Program-made: the position numbers and the translations under genes
Shown here: in pieces, positions 11,103 through 23,900 of the stretch
How the letters are laid out: every line of letters begins with the position of its first letter
Position numbering within the stretch: the stretch's first letter is position 1
The notes under the pieces: model-generated
Told to the model about the DNA's origin: nothing
The model's input: only the letters and a program-made list of their open reading frames with translations
Databases searched by the model: none
Assembly: GCA_963402885.1 (NCBI GenBank)
Contig: OY727098.1
Location: 13,316,717 to 13,380,716 of the forward strand
Length of the DNA: 64,000 nucleotides
DNA from: Antedon bifida
Taxonomy: Eukaryota > Echinodermata > Crinoidea > Comatulida > Antedonidae
Direction of reading: 5' to 3'

Positions 11103-12673
11103 AGTTATCCGCTTGGTAGAGCGGATAACTCCTTGTTATTGTATGGGATCAATATTTTTTTTCTGTATTATTCTTGGATCCTTCCTTCCTTTTTGTGAGT
11201 CGCGTTTCTCTAAAATGTGTAAACATAACATTTCATAACTTTGACAACATATGGGCATTTACGTGAAGTTGTGCACCTCCTATTTTTGAATGACGTCATA
11301 GTTGCGCAACATGACTTACGCGCAATTTTATGAATTAAAAACCAAAAGTCATTTAGTATTGACACTTTGACAAAATTTAAGTCATATTAGGGGCAAACTT
11401 TCTACGGATTAAAAATGGCATGTTTCACAAGAAGTTACGCGCGCACGCGCATTTAAAATTTCAAAATGCGCAAAATTTATTTCTAATCAACTTTTTATGC
11501 GTTTCTTGTCATTTTGAGCATGTCAAAAATTCCCACGGGCGCGCAATTTTTTATGCACGCGGTGCGCACGTAGCGTTAAAAACATATTTTTTTCTCTTGA
11601 ATTATATTTTTCAAGTCTTTCCTAGTAATTTTGAAAACAATTTAGACCTTTTCCAGTTTAAATAACGCCATACGAACACGTTGAATTAGACAATTCGTGC
11701 GCGTTTTTTATGAAAAAGCTTAAAAAATCGTCAAAATTATGTCTTTTTTTAAACAGTCATAGTTTCTAAAGTAAACCGTGAACCGTTTATTTTTATTACA
11801 AAATCTAGAAGTTGATGAGTTGTAGATATCGGATCATGCATCGATAAGGCTAAAAAAACATTGTGACGTCATCGTATGGCCACACGAATGTAAAATATAG
11901 GATTTTTGTCTCTTTCGTTATTGCTCATCACATTCAATGGAGCGCATCACGCTTATCTGTATTCCTTTTTCTCCTAAATTTATATATTGTGTAGGTCAAT
12001 CAACTTTCTTTAGCATGAGATAAAAATATTTTAATTTTTATGACGTCATCATGCCTAAAAATTTTAATTACGTGGGTCATTAATTTCATCTTTACAGTAA
12101 ATTTTAATCTGTAATAGCTCGTAAGAATAAAATGTGATAATCACGATTAAAACGTTTTCTGGAAGCTATTGGATTGTAGATACGAATTCATGTAAACATT
12201 TTGCCAATCGGATGTTGTGACGTCATCATATGGCCAGTTGAATAAAAAAAGTCGTATTTTCATATTTTGCGTAATAGTTCATCACATTTAAAAGGGTGCG
12301 CATCTATATTTTACGTATTCAAATTTCTTCTACACGTTAATATGTTGTTCCTGAGATAATTTCCTCCAGAAATTGCTATTTAAGTGTTTCATTTTGATAC
12401 CGTCGCCATGTTAAAAATTGGAATAAATGGCGGGTCCCGTAATTTCACCTATTCTACACTGTATGTAATATGTATACAGATTATACTCTTTGCATGTATA
12501 TACTATATGACACAAATTGACAGAATTCAGCACTAACAGCATATCATATTCTTCAGTTCTTGTCATAATGCCATAATCTTTATCTGTGTGCAATATTCCA
12601 ACGTATGACGTGCACGTGGCGTTTGTCGTTGTGCGGATAACTAACTCGTCAAAGTGACGAGTTTCATGTCTAG
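11103..12673 (+). mobile_element. Helitron-like element, copy F1
   Basis: A non-autonomous element of 1571 bp. The 5' end is a palindrome (AGTTATCCGCTTGGTAGAGC then GGATAACT). The 3' end has hairpin AACTCGTCA-AAG-TGACGAGTT, six bases, then CTAG followed by T, matching the hairpin-plus-CTRR-before-T terminus known for Helitrons. There is no helicase or Rep gene. Four perfect TGACGTCA palindromes sit at 11291, 11864, 12041 and 12218. Closely similar copies occur at 15816, 17550 and 19083, and inverted copies from 49630. The Helitron label rests on the 3' end; the 5' palindrome also resembles the Helentron type. Confidence 0.7.
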
Positions 12674-12730
12674 TCTTAACTTTTAACTTTAACTTTTTAA
12701 ACTTTTTAAACTTTAAACTTAATCTTTTTT
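12674..12730. repeat. AACTTT-type simple repeat
   Basis: Degenerate tandem ACTTTTAA / AACTTT words immediately after the CTAG end of the Helitron-like copy. Confidence 0.7.
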
Positions 12731-13225
12731 AACTCAGATGTTTTTTCCCAGGCAACTTCAAGAAAAAGTTTACAATATTTGTCAAATGCTGCCAAGACAG
12801 CTTTACTAAGATCCATGTTAATGGTCCCCCACCTAAAACTAAAATTGTTTTTTCATTAACATTAGCATTTATAAAATATTCCCATGTTGCAGACTCATCC
12901 AGAATTTCAAGGTCATTATTTAGCTTTATTAATTCAATCTCTCTTATAGCATTAAGAGCTTGGCAATTAAATAAAAAATGTTGTATATTTTCTATTTCAC
13001 CACTCTGACATATAGTGCAGTGGCCAGATATTTCTTTAGACCATTTACAGGTTCGTCCATCAAGGGGTAAAGTTTTCGATCTTAATTTAAATTTTAAGCT
13101 TGCACCTAAGAAATTGGTTTTATCGAGGAGATAACACTTAAGGCTAGGACTTTCTTTTAGCTTGGAGTAATCTTCAAGAGATGACTTTTGGTTTATATTA
13201 TTTAACCAATCTAAATTGTATGCAT
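12725..13225 (-). pseudogene. LINE C-terminal remnant with a zinc-knuckle-like motif
   Basis: On the minus strand from about 13225 the translation gives YNLDWLNN, LKCYLLDKTNFLGASLKFKL, RTCKWSKEISGHCTICQSGE and then IQHFLFNCQALNAIREI. The C-x2-C followed by H-x4-C arrangement with a preceding Leu-Arg-rich segment is the usual tail after the reverse transcriptase in several non-LTR retrotransposon clades. It is a 5'-truncated fragment about 220 bp upstream of a MAN2B1 exon. Confidence 0.65.
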
Positions 13226-13404
13226 CTGCAATATGATCATCTATTTTCTATGAATGAATTAAAAGTAAAATCAAAAACGTGTTTAAATCTGTTAAAAATG
13301 TATGTAATAAATAATTAAATAGAAACATTTAGCATCTTGTTGCAAACAGATGTAAAAAATATAATTATAGTATTTTTAAGTATCCATGTTTGTATTTATT
13401 GCAG

Positions 13405-13513
13405 GCTTGTAACCCTACCATTTCTGATCCATACGTGTTGAATGTACATCTAGTTCCTCACACACATGATGATGTGGGCTGGCTAAAAACTGTTGACCAG
13501 TACTATATGGGAT
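13405..13513 (+). CDS. MAN2B1: Lysosomal alpha-mannosidase, exon with first zinc-site motif
   Basis: The exon is bounded by TTTATTGCAG and GTAAGT. It reads [21 protein letters not shown] and then [15 protein letters not shown], ending one base into a codon. MAN2B1 is a glycoside hydrolase family 38 enzyme that removes alpha-linked mannose from N-glycan fragments in the lysosome. The HTHDDVGW motif supplies a histidine and an aspartate of the catalytic zinc site. The match is to the start of the mature animal enzyme, just after the signal peptide. The preceding exon, which should hold the start codon and signal peptide, was not recognised in the window. The one-base phase fits the next exon at 26952. 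The intron that follows is 13.4 kb and full of Helitron-like and foldback repeats. Confidence 0.93.
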
Positions 13514-13627
13514 GTAAGTTAATTTGTTTGATTGTCACTTTTTTTGGTTGTTTCCAATGATATTGTTAAACCACAGCACTTTGTAATTTCACAATATGGC
13601 ACTTTTTTTCTTTTCTTTTCTCTCTTT

Positions 13628-14160
13628 TTAGGCTATCACTCTATGAGAGCGATAGCCTAGTGTTATTGTCAAAAAAATTTTTTTTTTGATCATTTATTGT
13701 TGGTGGCAGATCTCTAAAACGACTAAAGCTGTTATTTTGTAACTTGGCTTGCAGACGCACGTATATATGTAGTTGTACAACAAACTTTGGTTTAATAAAA
13801 ATATGGTTGCGTAGCATAACTACGTGCGATTTACTGTAATTCTTAAATATATAAAATCAAAACTAAGAGCCTTTTCAAATGAAACTTGGACACATGTATG
13901 CTTCATGTCAAGGGTAATCTTCCTGTATCATCAGCAAAATTTTGAACATTGGTATTTTGGAAGTTAAAAATGCTCAAAAATTTATTTCTAATCAACTTTC
14001 TACACCTTTCAGGACATTTTAAGCATTTCAAACTTTCAAAAAATGTCGCGTCACGCTCACGCTTTTACATACTTACGTACTAGACAGAAAATTTTGTATA
14101 TGAATTCATGTGAAATTTAGACTGTAAGTATGTTATGACATCATCATAAGGCCAAAAAAA
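13628..14160 (+). mobile_element. Diverged Helitron-like relative (5' part)
   Basis: It begins with the hairpin AGGCTATCACTC..GAGCGATAGCCT followed by TGTTATTGT, which parallels the AGTTATCCGC..GCGGATAACTCCTTGTTATTGT start of the F copies with a different stem. Further in, TTTATTTCTAATCAACTTTC and an ATTTTAAGCATTTCAAA segment resemble the F copies at the same relative place. No 3' CTAG hairpin was found, so the copy is truncated or diverged. Confidence 0.5.
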
Positions 14161-14707
14161 ATATGATTGTGTTGGCTACGCCCGACCGACCCTAAACTAA
14201 CGAAAATGATGTGTTTCCTTTTTTTTTTTGTGAGCCAAACCGCAAATTGTGAAACCAAATGGTGAATAAATATTGTCTTATTCGCCAAATTAGCAAATAT
14301 ATTTCACCTCCGCGCGCCGGACATGTACAAAAAAAAGCGTGCAACCAACCGAGAATGATAACCAAAATACGCGATTATCAATTTTGCATCCAATTTTTAA
14401 CTAAATGAACTGTACAGTACTACACGTGCGATCCGATTACGAAAAATTAAATTATTTATGCATGGATTCGCCAAGCAAGTAGGCCTATACGCTTAATAAA
14501 AATTTACCTAAGATTGTCGTAAGCTCTTTTGTTCAAACTTGTTATTTATAGCAATAATCCACTCGTTCCAGCATGCATGCTAGGCATTTAGGCTAGCCGG
14601 GTCTCCAGACTAGGCCGCACCTACTCCTCGATCGATTGATGTCGCTGGTGGGGAATTTCCCCGCGATAAGAAATCAGCGAAATATAGCTCATAAACGGCC
14701 TAAATTT
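14161..14707. other. Intronic non-coding stretch
   Basis: Intron of the mannosidase gene; no gene or defined repeat border recognised. Confidence 0.4.
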
Positions 14708-15001
14708 TAATGTTATATATTTAATGCCAGTGTAATTACCGTACGTATGGATAAAACAATATAAAACTCAATATTTTCATTTGAAATAATATGTTAACTC
14801 GCGTAATGTAGCATATAACACGTAAATAGTTTATTTCAATCTTGATTGTTTTTGGGTTTATGGTACTGGTAGCTAGGCCTAGCAGCCATAGACTTACTGC
14901 ATGCCTCACAAAGCTATAGGCATACGTTTATTTAATAAATCTTTTTTAAACGTTTGTTGAAACAATATTTATAGCTAGCCTGAGCCTTAAGGGTGCTATG
15001 A
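14708..15001 (+). repeat. Dispersed 285-bp repeat, copy 2
   Basis: Direct copy of 10091-10372, about 4.6 kb downstream. The first 120 bases are the best conserved. Confidence 0.85.
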
Positions 15002-15815
15002 AAAGTGTTTTTAAAGTCTTTTTGTATCATTTGTGTAAATTGTTTATTTTTTTGCCGGCAAGACAATTTTGGTCTGAAAAAAAAAAATAAATAAACATTT
15101 TCCTACCGACCTACCCATTTTTGGGATTTACTCAAAACATGGCCTAATGGCCATCTGAATTTTAAAAATTGAATTTTTATCTCTTTCAATAGGTATCCCA
15201 ATGTAAAAATTCAAATGAATAATCAAAAGGATCTAACTGAACATAAACTTTTGCAATTTAAATGATTGAAATCAGATTATCCATTCAAAAGTTATGGTCC
15301 GTTAAAGTGCCCAAAAAACAGTGATTTTTGCTTGAAAAATGGCATTTTTTCCTATTATATTTGGAACCAATTTTGAAGGGTTATAACTTTTATATTAATA
15401 ACTTTAAAGTTCTTATTTTTGCCAAACCCATAGATACAACAGAGTTGTACAAGACTATTTTTTTTTGGGGTGTCCTCGACAATTTATTTTTTAGATATCG
15501 CCTTCCAAAATTCCTCCGAGGGCTTTTTGCGCATGTTTTTCCAAATGTCTCAAAAATGCTCAAAAAGTTCCCGTCTTTAAATGATTCATAACTTTTGAAC
15601 CAGTGTGTGAATTAACTTCTTTTTTTTGGCATTGCATAGAATGTAATATGTATTTTAGTAAGGTTATTTATATTGACAGGTAGGTATTTCTGAAATACAA
15701 CATAAAATCTTGTTAAAAAATGTTAAAATGTGAAAAAAATATTTATTGTGTTAAAAAACTGTGTGGGTATTGTTTCTTTTCATTAAATATTATTTTTCGC
15801 AAGAATACATTTTTT
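15002..15815. other. Intronic non-coding stretch
   Basis: AT-rich with long T and A runs. An 87-codon frame at 15328-15591 has no recognisable similarity and is probably chance. Confidence 0.4.
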
Positions 15816-17549
15816 AGTTATCCGCTTGGTATACCAAGCGGATAACTCCTTGTTATTGTATGAGATCAACAGTTTTTTTCTGTATTATTAGTTATCCGCT
15901 TGGTATACCAAGCGGATAACTCCTTGTTATTGTATGGGATCAATAGTTTTTTTAGTTATCCGCTTGGTATACCAAGCGGATAACTCCTTGTTATTGTATG
16001 AGATCAATATTTTTTTTCTGTATTATTCTTCTTTCCTTCCTTCCTTTTTGTGAGTCGTGTTCCTCTAAAATGTGTAAACATAACATTTCATATCTTTGAC
16101 AACATATGGGCATTTACGTGAAGTTGTGCACCTCCTATTTTTGAATGACGTCATAGTTGCGCAACGTGACTTACGCGCAATTTTATGAATTTCAATGATT
16201 GATCATAGATTAAAAACCAAAAGTCATTTAGTATTGACACTTTGACAAAATTTAAGTCATATCAGGGGCAAACTTTCTACGGATTAAAAATGGCATGTTT
16301 CACAAGAAGTTACGCGCGCACGCGCATTTAAAATTTCAAAATGCGCAAAATTAATTTCTGATCAACTTTTTACGCGTTTCTTGTCATTTTGAGCATGTCA
16401 AAAATTCCCACGGGCGCGCAATTTTTTACCCGCGCGGTGCGCACGTAGCGTTAAAAACATATTTTTTTCTCTTGAATTATATTTTTCAAGCCTTTCCTAG
16501 TAATTTTGAAAACAATTTAGACCTTTTCCAGTTTAAATAATGCCATACGAACACGTTGAATTAGACAATTCGTGCGCGTTTTTTATGAAAAAGCTTAAAA
16601 AATCGTCAAAATTATGTCTTTTTTTAAACAGTCATAGTTTCTAAAGTAAACCGTTAACCGTTTATTTTTATTACAAAATCTAGAAGTTGATGAGTTGTAG
16701 ATATCGGATCATGCATCAATAAGGCTAAAAAAACCTTGTGACGTCATCGTATGGCCACACGAATGTAAAATATAGGATTTTTGTCTCTTTCGTTATTGCT
16801 CATCACATTCAATGGAGCGCATCACGCTTATCTGTATTCCTTTTTCACCTACATTTATATATTGTGTAGGTCAATCAACTTTCTTTTGCATGAGATAAAA
16901 ATATTTTAATTTTTATGACGTCATCATGCCTAAAAATTTTAATTACGTGGGTCATTAATTTCATCTTTACAGTAAATTTTAATCTGTAATAGCTCGTAAG
17001 AATAAAATGTGATAATCACGATTAAAACGTTTTCTGGAAGCTATTGGATTGTAGATACGAATTCATGTAAACATTTTGCCAATCGGATGTTGTGACGTCA
17101 TCATATGGCCAGTTGAATAAAAAAAGTCGTATTTTCATATTTTGCGTAATAGTTCATCACATTTAAAAGGGTGCGCATCTATATTTTACGTATTCAAATT
17201 TCTTCTACACGTTAATATGTTGTTCCTGAGATAATTTCCTTCTGAAATTGCTATCTAAGTGTTTCATTTTGATACCGTCGCCATGTTAAAAATTGGAATA
17301 AATGGCGGGTCCCGTAATTTCACCTATTCTACACTGTATGTAATATGTATACAGCTTATACTGTTTGCATGTATATACTATATGACACAAAATTGACAGA
17401 ATTCAGCACTAACAGCATATCATATTCTTCAGTTCTTGTCATAATGCCATAATCTTTATCTGTGTGCAATATTCCAACGTATGACGTGCATGTGGCGTTT
17501 GTCGTGGTGCGGATAACTAACTCGTCAAAGTGACGAGTTTCATGTCTAG
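15816..17549 (+). mobile_element. Helitron-like element, copy F2 with triplicated 5' end
   Basis: Same family as F1. It ends with the AACTCGTCA hairpin and CTAG at 17546-17549. The 5' palindrome AGTTATCCGCTTGGTATACC-AAGCGGATAACT occurs three times in a row at 15816-15847, 15890-15921 and 15954-15985, each followed by CTCCTTGTTATTGTATG. Only the third continues into the body. Confidence 0.75.
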
Positions 17550-19082
17550 TTCTGTATTATTCTTGGATCCTTCCTTCCTTTTTGTGAGTCGCGTTTCTCT
17601 AAAATGTGTAAACATAACATTTCATAACTTTGACAACATATGGGCATTTACGTGAAGTTGTGCACCTCCTATTTTTGAATGACGTCATAGTTGCGCAACG
17701 TGACTTACGCGCAATTTTATGAATTTCAATGATTGATTATAGATTAAAAACCAAAAGTCATTTAGTATTGACACTTTGACAAAATTTAAGTCATATCAGG
17801 GGCAAACTTTCTACGGATGAAAAATGGCATGTTTCACAAGAAGTTACGCGCGCACGCGCATTTAAAATTTCAAAATGCGCAAAATTAATTTCTAATCAAC
17901 TTTTTATGCGTTTCTTGTCATTTTGAGCATGTCAAAAATTCCCACGGGCGCGCAATTTTTTACGCACGCGGTGCGCACGTAGCGTTAAAAACATATTTTT
18001 TTCTCTTGAATTATATTTTTCAAGTCTTTCCTAGTAATTTTGAAAACAATTTAGACCTTTTCCAGTTTAAATAACGCCATACGAACACGTTGAATTAGAC
18101 AATTCGTGCGCGTTTTTTATGAAAAAGCTTAAAAAATCGTCAAAATTATGTCTTTTTTTAAACAGTCATAGTTTCTAAAGTAAACCGTGAACCGTTTATT
18201 TTTATTACAAAATCTAGAAGTTGATGAGTTGTAGATATCGGATCATGCATCGATAAGGCTAAAAAAACATTGTGACGTCATCGTATGGCCACACGAATGT
18301 AAAAATTAGGATTTTTGTCTCTTTCGTTATTGCTCATCACATTCAATGGAGCGCATCACGCTTATCTGTATTCCTTTTTCTCCTAAATTTATATATTGTG
18401 TAGGTCAATCAACTTTCTTTAGTATGAGATAAAAATATTTTAATTTTTATGACGTCATCATGCCTAAAAATTTTAATTACGTGGGTCATTAATTTCATCT
18501 TTACAGTAAATTTTAATCTGTAATAGCTCGTAAGAATAAAATGTGATAATCACGATTAAAACGTTTTCTGGAAGCTATTGGATTGTAGATACGAATTCAT
18601 GTAAACATTTTGCCAATCGGATGTTGTGACGTCATCATATGGCCAGTTGAATAAAAAAAGTCGTATTTTCATATTTTGCGTAATAGTTCATCACATTTAA
18701 AAGGGTGCGCATCTATATTTTACGTATTCAAATTTCTTCTACACGTTAATATGTTGTTCCTGAGATAATTTCCTCCAGAAATTGCTATTTAAGTGTTTCA
18801 TTTTGATACCGTCGCCATGTTAAAAATTGGAATAAATGGCGGGTCCCGTAATTTCACCTATTCTACACTGTATGTAATATGTATACAGATTATACTCTTT
18901 GCATGTATATACTATATGACACAAATTGACAGAATTCAGCACTAACAGCATATCATATTCTTCAGTTCTTGTCATAATGCCATAATCTTTATCTGTGTGC
19001 AATATTCCAACGTATGACGTGCACGTGGCGTTTGTCGTTGTGCGGATAACTAACTCGTCAAAGTGACGAGTTTCATGTCTAG
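17550..19082 (+). mobile_element. Helitron-like element, copy F3
   Basis: Directly abuts F2: the CTAG of F2 is followed by TTCTGTATTATTC of F3, without the 5' palindrome. It carries the same body and ends with hairpin plus CTAG at 19079-19082. A 116-codon minus-strand frame (18820-19170) crosses the F3/F4 junction and is probably fortuitous. Confidence 0.75.
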
Positions 19083-20562
19083 TTCTTCTTTCCATCCTTC
19101 CTTTTTGTGGATCGCGTTTCTCTAAAATGTGTAAACATAACATTTCATAACTTTGACAACATATGGGCATTTACGTGAAGTTGTGCACCTCCTATTTTTG
19201 AATGACGTCATAGTTGCGCAACGTGACTTATGCGCAATTTTATGAATTTCAATGATTGATCATAGATTAAAAACCAAAAGTCATTTAGTATTGACACTTT
19301 GACAAAATTTAAGTCATATCAGGGGCAAACTTTCTACGGATTAAAAATGGCATGTTTCACAAGAAGTTACGCGCGCACGCGCATTTAAAATTTCAAAATG
19401 CGCAAAATTAATTTCTAATCAACTTTTTATGCGTTTCTTGTCATTTTGAGCATGTCAAAAATTCCCACGGGCGCGCAATTTTTTTACGCACGCGGTGCGC
19501 ACGTAGCGTTAAAAACATATTTTTTTCTCTTGAATTATATTTTTCAAGCCTTTCCTAGTAATTTTAAAAACAATTTAGACCTTTTCCAGTTTAAATAACG
19601 CCACACGAACACGTTGAATTAGACAATTCGTGCGCGTTTTTTATGAAAAAGCTTTAAAAATCGTCAAAATAATGTCTTTTTTTAAACAGTCATAGTTTCT
19701 AAAGTAAACCGTGAACCATTTATTTTTATTACAAAATCTAGAAGTTGATGAGTTGTAGATATCGGATCATGCATCGATAAGGGTAAAAAAAACATTTTGA
19801 CGTCATCGTATGGCCACACGAATGTAAAATATAGGATTTTTGTCTCTTTCGTTATTGCTCATCACATTCAATGGAGTGCAATGGAGTGCATCACGCTTAA
19901 CAGTATTCCTTTTTCTCCTACATTTATATATTGTGTAGGTCAATCAACTTTCTTTAGCATGAGATAAAAATATTTTAATTTTTATGACGTCATCATGCCT
20001 AAAAATTTTAATTACGTGGATCATTAATTTCATCTTTACAGTAAATTTTAATCTGTAATAGCTCGTAAGAATAAAATGTGATAATCACGATTAAAACGTT
20101 TTGTGGAAGCTATTGGATTGTAGATACGAATTCATGTAAACATTTTGCCAATCGGATGTTGTGACGTCATCATATGGCCAGTTGAATAAAAAAAGTTGTA
20201 TTTTCATATTTTGCGTAATAGTTCATCACATTTAAAAGGGTGCGCATCTATATTTACGTATTCAAATTTCTTCTACACGTTAATATGTTGTTCCTGAGAT
20301 AATTTCCTTCTGAAATTGCTATCTAAGTGTTTCATTTTGATACCGTCGCCATGTTAAAAATTGGAATAACTGGCGGGTCCTGTAATTTCACCTATTCTAC
20401 ACTGTATGTAATATGTATACAGATTATACTGTTTGCATGTATACTATATGACACAAAATTGACAGAATTGAGCACTAACAGCATATCATATTCTTGACGT
20501 GCACGTGGCGTTTGTCGTGGTGCGGATAACTAACTCGTCAAAGTGACGAGTTTCATGTCTAG
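19083..20562 (+). mobile_element. Helitron-like element, copy F4
   Basis: Third member of the uninterrupted head-to-tail run F2-F3-F4. It starts TTCTTCTTTCCATCC and ends with the hairpin and CTAG at 20559-20562. It shares with the inverted copy R1 (49630-51166) the variants TTTGTGGATCGCG and CCATCC, so it is closer to R1 than F1-F3 are. Confidence 0.75.
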
Positions 20563-20900
20563 TTTATAATTATATTATTTAAATTTATAATTATAATCAT
20601 ATATTATTTTAATTGATTTTCAAACCGCCAAAAATAAGAATTAAGCCTGTGCTTATTATGTGTTCGATTCCATTTCGAGCGCCGGATCGGACGTAGACTC
20701 GGCCGCGCCTACAAGTTGTTATATATAGGCCTAAAAAGCCTAACGCTAAATTCCGCCTAATAAATATCGGGAAGAAACAGACGAATTTAAAATTTATCAA
20801 AGTAATTACCTCAATAGTATAATGTTAACATGTTTAATTTTATTTCCCTTTCGATTATTCCAACCGAAAGTTGCACTTTAAATTGAAATATACGGAATTA
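20563..20900. other. Intronic spacer between repeat blocks
   Basis: AT-rich with no gene or repeat recognised. It separates the Helitron-like run from foldback block A. Confidence 0.4.
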
Positions 20901-23900
20901 GGCTAGTCAATCTAGCAAAAAAAACAGCCCAAAGTGAAACAAATTGCAAACAGAGATTTTTCTTTTTTAAATGGTCATATATGATGAGGAGATCAAAATT
21001 TGAGCATCACACCTCTTTCACTCATCCCAATGATATGCAAATTAGCTTAAATATGCAAATTAGGGTGAAATTACAGGGTTACCATATCTCAAACACTACT
21101 AGTCCGAGAGAGTTGATTTTTTCATTGATCTATTCAAAATGTATATATTTATAATTACTCTAATGAAACATTTTACGAAAAAATGACCGGAAGTACAACA
21201 TTTGACCTTCAACCCCATTTCTCAATGTTTGCATATACAATGTGACTAAAATGTCTGTAGAGACTTTATTTTGCCCTCAAATGACCCAGACATAGGTTCC
21301 TAATAGCCAGCATAGGATCATTTTGTAATTCCCAAAATCACACATTTGTCACACACCTCGAAAGTATGCAAATTAGTAGTACAATTTAAATAAAATATGC
21401 AAATAAGGAGAAAAAATTACAGTTGTCCTATATCTCGAAAACCACTGTTGCTAGAGAGTTGATTTTTTCACAGTCGTATTCAGAATGTACATATTTCTAT
21501 TTGCTCCAATGAAACATTCTACAAAAAAATTGACCGGAAGTATGACATTTAACCCTCGACCCCATTTCTCAATATTGCATATATAATGAAACTAAAATGT
21601 CTGTAGAGACTTTGTTTTGCCCTCAAATTACTCCGATACAGGTTTCTAATAGCCAACATAGGACTGTTTAGTAGATATCAAAATCACACCTGTATCACTC
21701 ACCTCCAAAGTATGCAAATTATTTGTACAAGTTACATGAAATATGCAAATTAGAGGGTGAAATTACAGGTTCCTATATATCGAAAACCACTAAGGCTAGA
21801 GAGTTGATTTTTTCAATAACTTGTTCAGAATGTACATATTTATATTTACTCTAATGAAACATTTTACGAAAAAATGACCGGAAATACAACAATTGACCTT
21901 CGACCCCATTTATCAATGTTTGCATACATAATGTGACTAAAATGTCTGTAGAGACTTTGTTTTGGACTCAAATAACTTGGATACATGTTCCCTATAGTCA
22001 GCATAGGACCGCTTTGTAATTCCCAAAATCAAGCCTTCGTCCTGCACCTCAAAATTATGCTAATTAGTAGTACAAATTACATGAAATATGCAAATAAGGG
22101 GGTGAAATTACAGTCTTCCCATATCTCGAAAACGATTAATGCTAGAGAGTTGATTTTTTCACAGCCGTATTCAGAATGTACATATTTCTATTTGCTCCAA
22201 TGAAACATTTTACAAAAAATTGACCGGAAGTATGAAATTTGACCCTCGACACAACTGGTGCTGACCGGGGTTAGCGACGAATCGCTTTACTTCGGTTTGG
22301 TTTTTTTTTTGGCATGGTTGGAATTCCCTTTTTTCGTATTAGTTTATGTACAGCGCTTAGAGGTTTCACAACATTAGGCGCTATATAAATCCAGGATATT
22401 ATTATTATTATTTCTCAATATTTGCATATAATGCAACTAAAATGTATATATAGACTTTGTTTTGGCCTCAAATGACTCGGATACAGGTTTTATATAGCCA
22501 GTATAAGTCAAGCACCTCGAAAGTATGCAAATTAGTAGTACAAGCTATATGAAATATGCAAATTACAGTGAATTGCCTTATGTATCTCGAAAACGCTAAT
22601 GACTGAGAGAGAGATATGGCAACTTTCTTGTACTACTAATTTGCATACTTTCAAGCGAAGTAACAGAGGTGTGATTTTGAGAAATACTAAACAGTTCTAT
22701 GCTGGCTATAGAAAACCTGTATCTGGGTCATTATCGAAAAAAAAAATTATCGAAAGTATGACATTTGACCCTCGAACCTATTTCTCAATATTTGCATATA
22801 ATGCAACTAAAATGTATGTACAGACTTTGTTTTGGCCTCAAATGACTTGGATACAGGTTTTATATAGCCAGTATAGGACCGTTTAGTAATTCCAAAAGTC
22901 AAGCACATCGAAAGTATGCAAATTATTAGTACAAGTTATATGAAATATGCAAATTACAGCCTTATGTATCTCGAAAAACGCTAATGACCGATAGAGATAT
23001 GGCAACTTTCACCTCTTGTACTACTAATTTGCATATTTTCGAGGGAAGGAACAAAGGTGTGATTTTGAGAATTACTAAACAGTATAGTAAACTGTATTTG
23101 AGTCTTTTGAGGCCAAAACAGTCTGTACAGACATTTTAGTCGCATTATATGAAAATATTGAGAAATAGGGTCGAGGGTCAAATGTCATAATTCAATCAAG
23201 ACAATTTTTGCGTAAAATGTTTCATTAGAGCGAATATAAATATGTACATTCTGAATCAACTCTGATTTCAAATCAACTCTCTAGCATTATTGGTTTTCGA
23301 GATATGGGAAGACTGTAATTTCACCCCTAATTTGCATATTTCATGTAACTTGTACTAATAATTTGCATACTTTCAAGGTGTGTGACAAAGATGTGATTTT
23401 GGGAATTACAAAGAGGTCCTATGTTGGCTATTAGAAACCTGTATCGGAGTCATTTGAGGGCAAAACAAAGTCTCTACAGACATTTTAGTTTTCATTATAT
23501 ATATGCAATATTGAGAAATGGGGTCGAGGGTCAAATGTCATACTTCCGGGCATTTTTTTGTAAAATGTCTCATTACAGCAAATATAAATATATACATTTT
23601 AAATATTTTAGTGAAAAAATCAACACTCTAGCATTAGCGGTTTTTGAAATATGGCAACGCTGTAATTTAACTCCCTAATTTGCATATTTAATATTACTTG
23701 TACTATTAATTTGCATACTTTCGAGGTGCGTGACGAAGGTGTGATTTTGGGAATTATAATACAGTTCTATAGTGGGTATTGAAAAACAATATCCAAGTCA
23801 TTGAGTCCAAAATAAAGTCTCTACAGACATTTTAATCACATATTTATGTAAATATTGAGAAATGGGGTCAAGGGTCAAAATTTGGTACTTCCGGACATTT

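Noticed and set aside
18820..19170. 116-codon minus-strand frame, with shorter versions at 12411-12593
   Set aside because: It crosses the junction of two Helitron-like copies and is partly open in others only because the copies are similar. No recognisable protein features.
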